Both the position numbers and the translations under genes were made by a program. 64,000 nt of DNA, from positions 7,883,932 to 7,947,931 of the forward strand of contig JAOANR010000001.1 of the NCBI GenBank assembly GCA_030278955.1, in the 5' to 3' direction. A model generated the notes under the pieces. It saw only the letters and a program-made list of their open reading frames with translations, searched no databases and was not told where the DNA came from. This DNA is from Hygrophila difformis (lineage: Eukaryota; Streptophyta; Magnoliopsida; Lamiales; Acanthaceae). Shown here piece after piece: positions 34,226-46,122 of this stretch (positions within the stretch are counted from its first letter, which is position 1; every line of letters starts with the position of its first letter).

Positions 34226-35864
34226 CTATCAATGGATCAACTTGTCATGTGTTATTATCATTCAACGTGTGATGACGATAAATTTAAATTTAAGCCCCCT
34301 CTGTCTATCTCTGCAAATTTTAAAATCTGATCATCACTGTATTGTGAAATTTTGTTTGTGAAAAAGATGAGATTCTATAAGCAAGTGGAGATTCTATAAG
34401 TGAGCCCCCCTGTAACTTTCGAAGTGTGCCCTGCTAAGGGGTATTGGATTCCTCACCCAATTAGACATCATATTAGCCTCGTGAACATTTTTGACGATCA
34501 TTGTGGTTTCAAAGAAAGGCCCTAAATGACCAATAATTGTCCCAAAGATAAAAGCAAAAGAGTAAGGAATATAGGACATGAACAAGTTGATAGAATGGGA
34601 ATTGGGATTTGGGAATGTGTGATCTCTACATATGTGTGTGTATGGATGAGTGGGGATCTGTCATGGTAGCCCCTTTGTCCTTTGGCGTGGGAATATTAGA
34701 TGGATCTTTTGGCCTATAAACAAGAATAAATTGAATGTTGGATTGGGTTTCCTGCCCTTTTTGCTAATCTACAGGGCTGTTGTTGCTGCTATAGGCTATA
34801 GCATGATAAGTTCTTATAATAAATGGAAATGAAACTACAATGTTCTCTAATTTGGCTAGAAAGTAGGAACTTCATACTGTGACATCTCAACAGCAATTCT
34901 GCATATGTTTACTGCAACATGGCTTGAAGTTGTAAGGGGTTAATTCGAAACAGCATTTCGATCATCTTCGATCTATAACTTAATAACCCTTTAAGAATTA
35001 AGGGTATGTAGAATAATTAGCTTTTATAGATTATTTTATCAATATTAATCACATATTTATTTTGAATTATTAAAGCCCTAAATTGAATATGCCCCAGTGA
35101 AATGGAAAGTTTAAACATTCATAAATAACTAATTGTAAAACATTCATAAATTAATAAATAATGTAAGAGGTAAGATAAAAAAGAGTTAAAAAATAAATAA
35201 GTGGGAATATCCGAATATGCATAATTTTCTATCGAGTGGTGAATGGTGATTAGAGATTCTATATATAGATGGAAATGTTCAAGAATATGATATTGGCCAC
35301 AAGCCCACAATCTGGCAATTATACAATTAGAGAGAGGCATACACATATGACAAAAGTGAAGTCCCTCCAAAATACTATGAATATCCAACACTATGATCAC
35401 ATAAAGAATATCCACCCAAAGTCTCAAGTAGCAGCAAAGATAAAATAAAGATGGTAGGAATATCAAAGACACTACATAGGATGGGAATTAATTGATTAAT
35501 GAGTAGGCAGCGATCGGCAATGCACACTGGGAGGCATGCAAATCTGACATTTATGAATAATTTATCTTTTTCTATAAATAAACACTCCTACCAATAATAA
35601 TAAAGGAAAAGAATTCCATCCAGTTCATATATTTGAAAGCAGAAATGGCATAAATATAGGATATAGAAACAAGAACAGAGGCATAAAGGTTCCTCCACGG
35701 CCATCAAAATATACCCAAGATTTCTTACTCCTCACCATCATCAACCGCCCAACATTTTATCCCAATTCTTGATTCTTTCCCTTTTGCAATAATTCAATTC
35801 AATCCCACTCCCCACCACTTTAGTACAATTTTTTAAAAAATTTATTTTCCGAATTTTCCAACTC
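34226..35864. other. Intergenic region between GUN1 and stachyose synthase
   Basis: AT-rich DNA with no credible frames. It should hold the GUN1 3' UTR and the upstream promoter of stachyose synthase. No transposon ends were recognised. Confidence 0.5.
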
Positions 35865-35870
35865 TATATA
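35865..35870 (+). promoter_or_regulatory. TATA box of stachyose synthase
   Basis: TATATA in the context CTCTATATATGATC lies 91 bases upstream of the start codon, placing the transcription start near 35895. Confidence 0.55.
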
Positions 35871-35955
35871 TGATCTCCTCTGCCTTCTTGTTTTCATATC
35901 TCTTCTGTACCCTTTCCCCGGCTTGTTTAGTTTGTGCCCTTTTGCATCTCCCAAA

Positions 35956-38768
35956 ATGGCACCCCCAAAAAAAGACAACCTTTTTGAACTCCATGGCGGG
36001 GAACTCTCTGTCCAAAATGTGCCGTTGCTAACCGAAGTTCCAGGCAATGTCACTTTCAAGAGCTTCTCCTCCGTTTGCCGGTCCTCCGACGCCCCGGCCT
36101 CCCTTTTCCACCGCGCCGAATCCTTGTCTGCCAAGGGCGGGTTCCTCGGCTTCAGCCAGGACGAGTCATCCGACAGGCTGACAAACTCCCTCGGCAAATT
36201 CACTGGTAGGGATTTTGTCAGCATCTTCAGGTTCAAAACCTGGTGGTCGACTCAGTGGGTTGGGAACTCGGGCTCCGACGTCCAAATGGAGACACAATGG
36301 GTGATGCTGGACGTCCCCGAGATCAAGTCCTATGCCGTCGTGATCCCCATCATTGAAGGGAAGTTCCGGTCGGCCATTCACCCGGGGCGCGACGGCCATA
36401 TGCTGATATGTGCCGAGAGCGGTTCCCAGAGCGCCAAGGCGTCGTCTTTCGATGCGATCGCGTACATCCACGTGTCGGATAATCCTTACAATGTGATGAA
36501 GGAGGCGTACACTGCTGTCAGAGTTCATCTCAACACGTTCAAGTTGATCGAGGAGAAGTCGCCGCCGCCCCTGGTGAACAAGTTCGGATGGTGCACTTGG
36601 GATGCATTTTACTTGACGGTTGAGCCGGCTGGAGTTTGGCATGGAGTGCAGGAATTTTCGGACGGGGGGTTTTCCCCGAGGTTCCTGATCATCGACGATG
36701 GATGGCAAAGCATCAACATCGATGGCCAGGATCCGCACGAGGATGCCAGGAATTTTGTACTGGGAGGTACTCAAATGACCGGCAGGCTTCACAGACTTGA
36801 TGAATGCGAAAAGTTCAGGAAGTACAAGGGCGGATCCATGTTGGGCCCGAACCGCCCCCAATTCGACCCCAAAAAGCCCAAGCTGTTGATTTCCAAGGCG
36901 ATTGAGGTCGAGCATGCTGAGAAAGCCCGCGCCAAGGCAGCTCAGTCCGGGGTAACGGATCTGTCCAAATACGATATTGAGATTGCGAGGCTTCAGAAAG
37001 AATTGGATGAAATGTACGGTGGAGGACAGGATGCGAAGGAGTCGAACAAAGGAGGCTGCGCAAACTGCTCTTGCAAGACGGGAGACACTGGAATGAAAGC
37101 ATTCACCGCTGATTTGAGGGAAAAATTCAAGGGACTGGATGATATATACGTGTGGCACGCGTTAGCTGGTGCGTGGGGAGGGGTCAGGCCTGGGGCGACG
37201 CATCTAAAGTCTAAGATCATCCCTTGCAAATTGTCGCCAGGACTTGATGGAACCATGACTGATCTTGCGGTTGTTAAAATTATCGAGGGATCAGTCGGGC
37301 TTGTGCATCCAGATCAAGCCGATGACTTTTACGACTCCATGCACTCTTACCTTGCAAAAGTAGGAATCACAGGAGTTAAAGTGGACGTTATTCATGTGAG
37401 TAATTTCATTGAGCCAGTTGAATTTTGTCTATTTCTTTCCAATTCTTTTACCAATCTAATGTTCTTTTCCAACAAACAGATGCTTGAATATGTGTGTGAA
37501 GATTACGATGGGAGGGTTGAGCTTGCAAAGGCTTATTACAAGGGGCTTTCGAAATCGCTTTCCAAGAACTTCAATGGAACAGGGCTCATCTCAAGTATGC
37601 AGCAATGTAATGACTTCTTTTTGCTGGGAACCGAGCAGATTTCTATGGGAAGAGTTGGTAAGGAATAAGAATTTAACTTCTCAATGGTTGTCTTGTTTTT
37701 GCTCGAATCTAATTAAGTGTTGGATGTGGTTTTTACAAAAGGGGATGATTTCTGGTTCCAAGATCCTAATGGTGATCCAATGGGGGTGTATTGGCTGCAA
37801 GGGGTCCACATGATCCACTGTGCTTACAACAGCATGTGGATGGGCCAGATCATTCAACCGGATTGGGACATGTTCCAATCTGATCATCAGTGTGCAAAGT
37901 TCCATGCTGGATCAAGGGCCATCTGTGGTGGCCCTGTTTATGTCAGTGATTCTTTGGGTGGCCATGATTTTGATCTTCTCAGGAAACTAGTCTTCCCTGA
38001 TGGTACTATCCCCAAATGCATCCATTTTGCTCTCCCTACAAGAGACTGTCTCTTCAAGAACCCCCTCTTTGACAGCAAGACCATTCTCAAAATATGGAAC
38101 TTCAACAAGGTTCAATTTCCCTTTTTTTCCCCCCTTAAAACCTATCTACTTGTACATTATCACATTCATGTCATAACTTGGTTTCTGCAATGCAAATTCG
38201 ACAGTACGGTGGCGTGGTAGGGGCTTTCAACTGCCAGGGTGCCGGATGGGACCCGAAGGAGCAAAGGATCAAGGGCTACTCCCAGTGTTACAAGCCACTC
38301 TCCGGAGCAGTTCATGTAGACGACATCGAATGGGATCAGAAAAACGAGGCTGCTGAAATGGGAAAAGCTGAGGAATACGCGGTGTACTACACCGAGGCAG
38401 AGAAGCTAATCCTAGTGAAGCACGATTCGGCCCCAATTTCCTTCACTCTCAAGTCCTCCACGTTCGAGATCTTCAGCTTCGTGCCGGTGAAGAAGCTCAG
38501 CCAGGGAGCCAAATTCGCGCCAATTGGGCTGACCAGCTTGTTCAACTCTGGAGGCACCATTCAGGGCCTGGTGTACGACGAGTCCATAGCGAAGATTGAA
38601 GTGAAGGGCGACGGTAGCTTCTTGGCATACGCCAGTGTTTCGCCTAAGGCGGCGTACCTGAATGGAGGTTCAATTGGGTTTGAATGGACAACAAATGGGA
38701 AGCTGAGTTTGGACATTCCCTGGTACGAAAAGTGTGGGGGCATTTCTAATGTGACTTTTGTTTTCTGA
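35956..38768 (+). CDS. STS: Stachyose synthase (galactinol:raffinose galactosyltransferase, GH36)
   Basis: Four exons: 35956-37395, 37480-37657, 37742-38109 and 38205-38768. They are in frame with about 849 residues. The start MAPPKK is preferred over the upstream in-frame ATG at 35923 because family members begin this way. Raffinose-family blocks include FRFKTWWSTQW, KFGWCTWDAFY, FLIIDDGWQS, VWHALAGAWGG, TGVKVDVIH (likely nucleophile Asp477), RVGDDFWFQDP and AGSRAICGGPVYVSD. Between RLHRLDECEKF and KAFTADLREKF is the ~80-residue insertion (about 295-380) that separates stachyose synthases from raffinose synthases. The enzyme moves galactose from galactinol to raffinose, making stachyose for phloem transport and seed storage. 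The insertion contains an unusual CANCSC cluster (368-373). Confidence 0.94.
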
Positions 38769-40831
38769 GTGGAATTTCGTGATATGAATAAGGTGAATGA
38801 TGTGATCTGATATGCATATCTGCATGTCTGCATAAGGTAAGGAACAAGTGTGCCTGAATTGTGTGGAAAGCAGGCTAAGATATTATAGTACCATGGATTG
38901 TTTTTTCAGTTTTGTTTTTGTGTTGGTTTTGATTTTTAAGTGTCATAAAATAAGTTCCTGCATAAATGGCCAAAGTTGCCATAGGAAGTATGCTATTACT
39001 GTGTTCTTCCCATTCCAAAATACTGCAATTTCAGATGTCTTATATGCAAGTCATTCTTTTTGGGTTTTAATTTGTGTATTTCATGAAAGACACGGCGCTG
39101 ATTTTATTATATGCAGCAAATTTTATTTAATACTTTATCTATGCAAGTGTCTATTAAACCCCCCTTTGCTTTATTCTTATGATCTTATATGAAGTATGAA
39201 ACCTCATACAATTAAATATTGTGTGTCCTCTTCAACTAATCATTGAATGGTAAACTAGTAGCATTTGATGAGCCCGAATTGAAGGCGAAGACCTGTTAAA
39301 ATTACTGGTTCAACAATTTGTTTGGTTGTAAAAGTATGGCTCTCCCACCTGTTAATAATATGAATGAGAAATTTCCAAAAGGCAAACTTCAGACTTGAAG
39401 ATCCATTTGGCATTGCGGCATATAACCAGATGGCTCACCCAGTCACCCAACACCCCACCCAACATAAGCAGCAGATTCATCCACAGGTGAGACATGAGAG
39501 TTGTCAAAATGGTACCATCTGTTGTCTGTCATCCATTACCGTGGCTAAAACAAGAACGCCGATTAAGGTAAACAAACTGCAGCATTTCAAGGGAAAGGCC
39601 CTTCTTCCATGATTGTAGTAGAATGGCATAAAAGTATCAGAGCATATTAAATAGCTGCACAATTTCAAATTGCTTGTTCAGCTGCAGCATGAAAGATGAA
39701 ATCCATCTTGCAGTTGTGGGTGAATGCTAAGATGGAAGTCAGCAAAAAGTTAGCTTGTAGTAGTATTTGTAATAAGCAGAATAGTGTCCTCCCACCAAGA
39801 TTTCTGTGTGTCGTCTACGCATCTTGAGGGTGGAATGATTTGTGTGTGTTGTGTGCTCCATTCTCAGCAGCTGTGCTCTTTCTTTATTCTAGTTTCCTAT
39901 GTTTTTCGGTTTGATGGTATTCCTAATTTTCTGTTCTTGAGTTGTTATTTAACCATATTCCTATGGATTGTTTAACTTTCTGACTTTCTCATCGTGCTTA
40001 AATTTGATCCTATTCGGATATTCAATATTCTTTTTGAATTGCTGTTGTATAAAAATGAGCTACATAATACAGTAATAAAAATGATGTTACAACTTCGCCG
40101 CATAGGCAATTTGTTACGAGACCAGAAAATCAATAGGGGCAGCCGATTTGGGGAACAGCCGAAGTCCAGAACTCCAGATTTAGATGGGCTCAGTTGGGCT
40201 ACAACTTACACGAAATAGGTACTCCGGTTATGTTATTCAGACAAAACAACGTTACCCTAAACTTAGTAAACACCATAAAGTCTAGTGTCTCACCTAATTA
40301 TTTCTTGTTCCAACTGCAAGATGATTACGAATTTTACACAACCTCAACTCAAAAAGAAATTGCCTTTACTAACATTGTTGTTAAGATTCGGATTAAGATC
40401 ACACCTCTCAAAAACAATCATGTGTACGATCTTAAATTAAGTAATCTTATGGTCATACTCAGCTTCTACAATCTTACAATCATACCCTCTTAAACGCATA
40501 AAATTTTTGTAGTATTTTATGATTTAGGATCAAAGTAACTTTTTTCTTAATTTTAAATTTAAAAACTTGTACTCATTATGTATAATGTGTAAAAATATAT
40601 AATATGTATGTATTTAAAAATATTTTATGTTTAATTATGATATTTTTGTACGGTATTATATTAATTAATTTGTAAGATTCATAAACACACAAAATGGAGT
40701 ACTTATTTGTTAGTATGTATAATTGAGTTTATCCATTATTGTAATTTTATAAGATTTTAATTTTAGAGAGAATAACGATTTTAACAACCTTGTTTACTAA
40801 TACCAATATGAAGTATTATCGACTTTTGAGA
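38769..40831. other. Intergenic region after stachyose synthase
   Basis: Contains the probable stachyose synthase 3' UTR (to about 39200), then AT-rich DNA with only short chance frames. No gene or clear transposon was recognised. Confidence 0.5.
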
Positions 40832-41523
40832 CAGAAACTAATCACACGGAGCAACATACAGACACAGTAGTCAGAATAGTCAGAACCTTTTTACTGTAAT
40901 TCTACAGGATACCTGTGTCAAATCAATGGTTATCAACATAAACACCAAATCCACAAGCACACAGACAACTAGATCGAATAACCGCACCTGATGATCAATT
41001 ACAAGGCTTTCCCAACAGCTATGGAAACAGAGACAATCTACACACGATCCGAAGATAATAACAGCAGATCACTCGCGCATAGAAGACATCGAACAATCAC
41101 TCAAAGGAGACGACATATCACGAGTTTGTGCGTGAATCTAACGTTTGGTCGATCCAGTGGCTAACAAATCGGGGGAATTATTCGAGAATTCAAACCGAAT
41201 CCACCACTCAAGAGATAGAGAGAGGACATTAGATTCACGCACAAACCTGAAATAAGTCACCTCTCGATCTCAGTTCCTGTTCCTTTTGATCCGCCGATTA
41301 ATTCCACCGCAACCAAACCCTAAGCAACCCAACCGTGGGGTTTCCTATTTATGGAAATCAACGACCGACCTTGTGCCAGTTCCCAGTTGCCAAAAATCCA
41401 AGTTTTCCCCCACCTTTTAATTTCTCTTGTATTGGGCCTCACATTCACAGGCCCACATTAATTGGGCCTCTCTCTCTCTTATAGCAAACAAAACCCAATA
41501 ATAAATGACCCAATTTTCAACAG
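40832..41523 (-). mobile_element. Possible Copia-like LTR remnant (minus strand)
   Basis: On the minus strand the sequence starts TGTTGAAAATTGGG near 41523 and contains a TATA-like CCATAAATAGG near 41350. This is the usual look of a small Copia LTR. The other end and a target duplication could not be fixed, so the limits are approximate. Base composition is richer in GC and purine/pyrimidine runs than the flanks. Confidence 0.35.
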
Positions 41524-42386
41524 TGATATAGTATACGCCATGTGAGTATGTGACAATTCGTGTAATTCCATGTGACATGTAGGAAATTGGAAGAGCGTTG
41601 AATAAATGCTGCTGCTACCTGCTGATGATAAATTGAAACATATATTTAATTAATTATTTCTTTAGCATATGTATTTATATAGTATTTTGTATTAGGATGA
41701 TTAACTTATTTATTTATGTATTGGTATAAATTGGATTTCAGATTGTGCACTGCATGTGCATGTGCAGTGCCTCCGCCTCCATTATTAATTTAGGGCTAAT
41801 TAATTAAGGTCCTAGCTCTATGTTCATCCACATAATTTATACGTCAATAAAATCAAATCTTTTATAATTAATATGGCACGAAAATTGGATAACAACGAGC
41901 TAAGCACTGCAGGGAAAAAAAATACAATATTATAAAATTGAGATTACCTATTTGTCGATCTCTTTTTTTAATTTTTTATTGGTTAAAAATCGTAGTACTT
42001 ATTATGGTATGTGGTGTACTGGTGGCCGGAGCAAAAATCGATCAGACCATTGAACCTGCATGCAATCAAGGTACATTGCATATGTCACATATATGTATTA
42101 ATGTTAAATAATTATAATATAGACGAATTGAAGGAAGCATCTGCGTGAGAAGATTCCATGAAGTGCACATAATTTTTTATTTTTATTTTTATGTTTTTTT
42201 TCAATTTAGTAATTTATTCAGAATTTCACAGGCATGCATTATGCATATCTTTTAACTTTTTATCGCAGCATGAAAATCCAGTTGATGGGATTCTGATGAG
42301 ACAATATATACAAGTTATAGTAAATAATAAAATAATCTACCAAAGTACGTAATCCAAAACATCCTCGTCGTAACTCTTAATCTACG

Positions 42387-44391
42387 TAGGGGTGGTCACG
42401 GTTCGGATACTCGACTTTTTTCAGGTATTTGCTAACCGAACCGAACCGAGCAAATATTCGAAATTGCTAACCGAAACTGAACCGAAAAATTCGGTTAACC
42501 GAAATTTTGGTTAACCGAGAAAATTCCAACTATTTGCGAGTTACTCGAACCGAACTGAACCGACCTAATATATGACAAATATGCATCCCGGATAACCGAA
42601 ATATCGGTTAACCGAAAAAATAAACTCCTATTTACAAATAATACGAACCGAACTGAACCGAACCGAATCATCAAAATTCAAAAACAAATTTAGAGAATAA
42701 ATATCCAAATGAAATTTTCATCAGCCACAATCTTCCAAATTATAAATGTCATCAATCAAAATATTAAAACAGTTTTAGAGTAAATCATCCACATAACAAA
42801 ACATCTTGTGCCTTCGATTCAAGAGCACAAACAAGAGCACCTCCAATAGAGATAAACAAGTAAACAACCATTTATTTTGCTGATGATTAGAATTACCGAC
42901 TCTCAATACCAAGAATCATGCCACTGGAAAATGAGATTGCATTTCTTTTGTCAGAAACAAAACTAATTTCAGAGATATACTGATAAACACGCTACACAAT
43001 TGAATTCTCTGAGAAATGACTCAATGACAGATAACAACACCATGAACAATGGAGATAATTATTCAAAAACTGGAAACAAAACACAAATAAACAATTAATC
43101 CAAATTTCTATTAATAGTGAAGCCGAAAAATCATTACACAAAACCGCATACTACTGGTACTAAGTAATCTGGGCACTAATCAACAACAAATGAAGTAATT
43201 AACTGACACATGAATTAACAATCCAGTTAACAACAAATTAACAACTGTAAAGAACAAATAATCATTTACACAACAAACAACAAAATCAAATGGTGTAAAA
43301 TGACCTTCTCTTACCTGTTTTTGAGCCCGAAAATGTAATGAACTCCGAAGATGTGGAAGTCTCGCACTACCGCAACCCTATCACTTCCGGTGGCCAATTC
43401 GAGCCTTCAACCAGTTCGCGACACCGATTTTCAGTTGCATTTTTGTTCCTCTGAATTTCGCGCAGGGTCGGAGGGCAGAGGAGTGGCTCGCGCGCGACGG
43501 TTGGGGGTGGCTATCTAGATGGGGAATGGGTGGCCAGAGATGTGTCGCGAGAGGAGGTTGAAAAGGGGGCAGTGCCGGAGTAGGAAAGTCTGAAACTGAG
43601 ACTAACAGTGGTTGTGGAATCCAATGTGCACTTAAAAACCTAAAATAAAGATTAACAGGTAACTTACAATTGCCGGAATCTGACTTCATCCACAACTGGC
43701 GAAAGCCACCGGAGGGCACCCGCGCGACTCCTATTCCGGCCTAGTGCGGTGTGGGCTGCTTTGCGAGGGGTGGGGTGGCGTGAGATGGCCAACAAGGTTC
43801 ACAGCAGGCGAAAATAGGGAAGAAGGGTTTTACAGAGAAAGTGGGATGCCGCGAGAAGAAGATGAAATCGGGGGAATGGGAAAGTTTGAAAGTGAGAGTA
43901 GACAACATCCCTATTCCGGCGACCGAAACTTCTGTCGCGGATCCGTCGCCTACTGGCGGCCTACAAGGTCCTGTCGCCGATGTGCCGGGACGACTGGATG
44001 AAGAGGAGAGGATGACGGGATGACGACGGGCGACGGGATGAATGAAGAGGAGAGGATTCGGGATTGCGGCGTGGAAGAAGGCCGAAGAGGGAAGTAGAAA
44101 CTGTGTTAGGATTTAGGGTTAGAAAATATTTGATATATTTTTTAAATAATATATTATATATTAATATATATTTAAAGAATAAAATTTAATAATAATAATA
44201 ATATAATATACGGTTCGGTTCGGTTAACCGGGGTAAAATTTCATAAAAACCGAAACCGAACCGAACCGAACAAATACCTATGTTGAGGTATTTGTAACCG
44301 AACCGAACTCCCCGGTTAACCGAAAATTCGGTTCGGTTTCGATTCGGATCAGCGGTTCGACGGTTCGGTTCGATTTTTTTGCCCACCCCTA
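42387..44391. mobile_element. Non-autonomous hAT-like element, 2,005 bp
   Basis: Ends TAGGGGTGGTC and GCCCACCCCTA, flanked by a perfect 8 bp duplication AATCTACG (42379-42386 and 44392-44399). The subterminal regions hold many AACCGAACCG/CGGTTCGGTT repeats in both orientations. The middle (43300-44060) is much richer in GC, with short frames on both strands, none recognised. It could be captured host sequence. No hAT transposase is seen. Confidence 0.88.
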
Positions 44392-44477
44392 AATCTACGT
44401 TACGTTGATTGATATGCGATGCCAATGCCATCATATAATTACTATATATGTAACCATGCATGGTTTGGCTTAATCAT

Positions 44478-44594
44478 GCACATCATCATCATCATCATCA
44501 TCATCATTCATTTTCATCATCATCATCATCACTACAACCTAAAACTGTTGTGTGAAGTTTCCCGCCCAAATCTCCCTTCTATAATATTTACAAT

Positions 44595-44661
<67 letters not shown>

Positions 44662-44993
44662 TACTTCATCATCATCATCATTACTACAACCTAAAACTAT
44701 TGTGTGAAGTTTCCCGCCCAAATCTCCCTTCTATAATATTTACAATAAATATTCTATAATATTTACAATAAATCCTTCCTATAATAACTTTTTAATATTT
44801 GCAACAAATATCATATAATAAGTTTTCCCAAAAAGAATCACATATAATAATAAAATAAAAATAATGCTATAAAAAATTGATTAATTATATTGACAACAAA
44901 TTCTATATAATAATAAAAACAAATCCAATATTGGATAAAATCACTAAAAATACGCAAAAAAATACCTTTTTTTATATTTACGACAAATTCCAT

Positions 44994-45025
<32 letters not shown>

Positions 45026-45034
45026 TCATTCATT
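44478..45034. repeat. (CAT)n microsatellite block with an internal duplication
   Basis: CAT/ATC trinucleotide runs occur at about 44478-44530, 44599-44680 and 44996-45034. A unit containing CCTAAAACTGTTGTGTGAAG and CCCGCCCAAATCTCCC is duplicated at about 44531-44598 and 44682-44748. Frames coding His- or Met/Asp-runs here are artefacts of the repeat. Confidence 0.9.
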
Positions 45035-45459
45035 CATTTTGGTATGTTCTTGAAGGAACATGTCTTCACACCTGGTCAGTTATATGTTGCAATTTCTTGA
45101 GTTATGAATACCAGTTTGAAAGTATTGTTTTGTGGAAAGGATGGTAAAGATAGCACTAATCAAACCAAAAATGTTGTGTATAATGAAGTTTTGCAAAATG
45201 TGTGATTTTGTCTACCTGAATCTCTCAAGTTTTGTGCTTGGTTTGGTTACTATATTGGAAAGAGTTTACTATGCTTCAATCAAAATCCGTTCTTTGCCTA
45301 CTTGGACATTATCATAGATTTTTATTTCAAGATGACTTATGTTTTATTGCATCACTTTACTTGGTTTTTCAGTTTAAGACTTAGTTGGATAAATATTTTT
45401 TATTTATTTATGTTGAAATCTTATTTCGTCCATTTCATCATATCAATAAAGTTGGTGCG

Positions 45460-45867
45460 CAGGGGCGGACGCACGTTCATCCTACCGGGGGCACGGGACA
45501 CCGCTTAAATTTGTGTTGTAAGGTAAAAAATATTTATGCGTAGTTTAGTGCACCCGCTTAAATTTTTGTAGGGACCCCCAAAAGCTTGTAAAATCTGATT
45601 TACGAAATCGAATAGGTGATGATTTTTTGATCAACGATTCTCTTATATTTGTGCTATTGAGAAAGAAATTCTCCTCAATGTTATGAATGAAGTTGTTATT
45701 AGTCGATTCCAAAGTATGAAAGACGGTAGAGAGTATTTGTAAGAGGTATGTTTTGATTGTTATATTTAATATATTTAAATTTAAATATTATATTTAATAT
45801 ATTTAAATTTAAATTTAAATTATTATTTTTGTGACCCCGCTTAAATTTTTTTCTAGATCCGCCACTG
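45460..45867. mobile_element. hAT-like MITE, 408 bp
   Basis: Ends CAGGGGCGGAC and GATCCGCCACTG, an imperfect inverted repeat, with a perfect 8 bp duplication TTGGTGCG (45452-45459 and 45868-45875). The inside has repeated CCCGCTTAAATTT motifs near both ends. No coding capacity. Confidence 0.88.
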
Positions 45868-46082
45868 TTGGTGCGATTATTGAATTATAATACACTGTTC
45901 TTCACCAGTTAAAGAATGAAATAATTTATTATTTTGCTTGCAATTCAAATATATGACAAACTATACATTTATTATAATATTTTAATCTTAAAAATCATAT
46001 TTATATATTGTTAAATTTGTAACAAGGATGCTATAGTTTGTCAAATAATAATAAAGTTCAAATGATTTGTATATAATTTTTT

Positions 46083-46112
46083 CCCGTGCGTTACGCACGG
46101 GTTAAATACTAG
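46083..46112 (+). mobile_element. 3' terminus of a plus-strand Helitron
   Basis: A perfect hairpin CCCGTGCG-TTA-CGCACGGG is followed by TTAAATA, then CTAG and a T at 46113. This is the canonical Helitron 3' end. The 5' end could not be identified, so only the terminus is annotated. Confidence 0.7.
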
Positions 46113-46122
46113 TACTTATATA

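Noticed and set aside
36166..37158. 330-codon minus-strand frame
   Set aside because: It is the complement of stachyose synthase exon 1 and shows no recognisable motifs.
44419..44721. His-rich and Met/Asp-rich small frames
   Set aside because: They are translations of the (CAT)n microsatellite.
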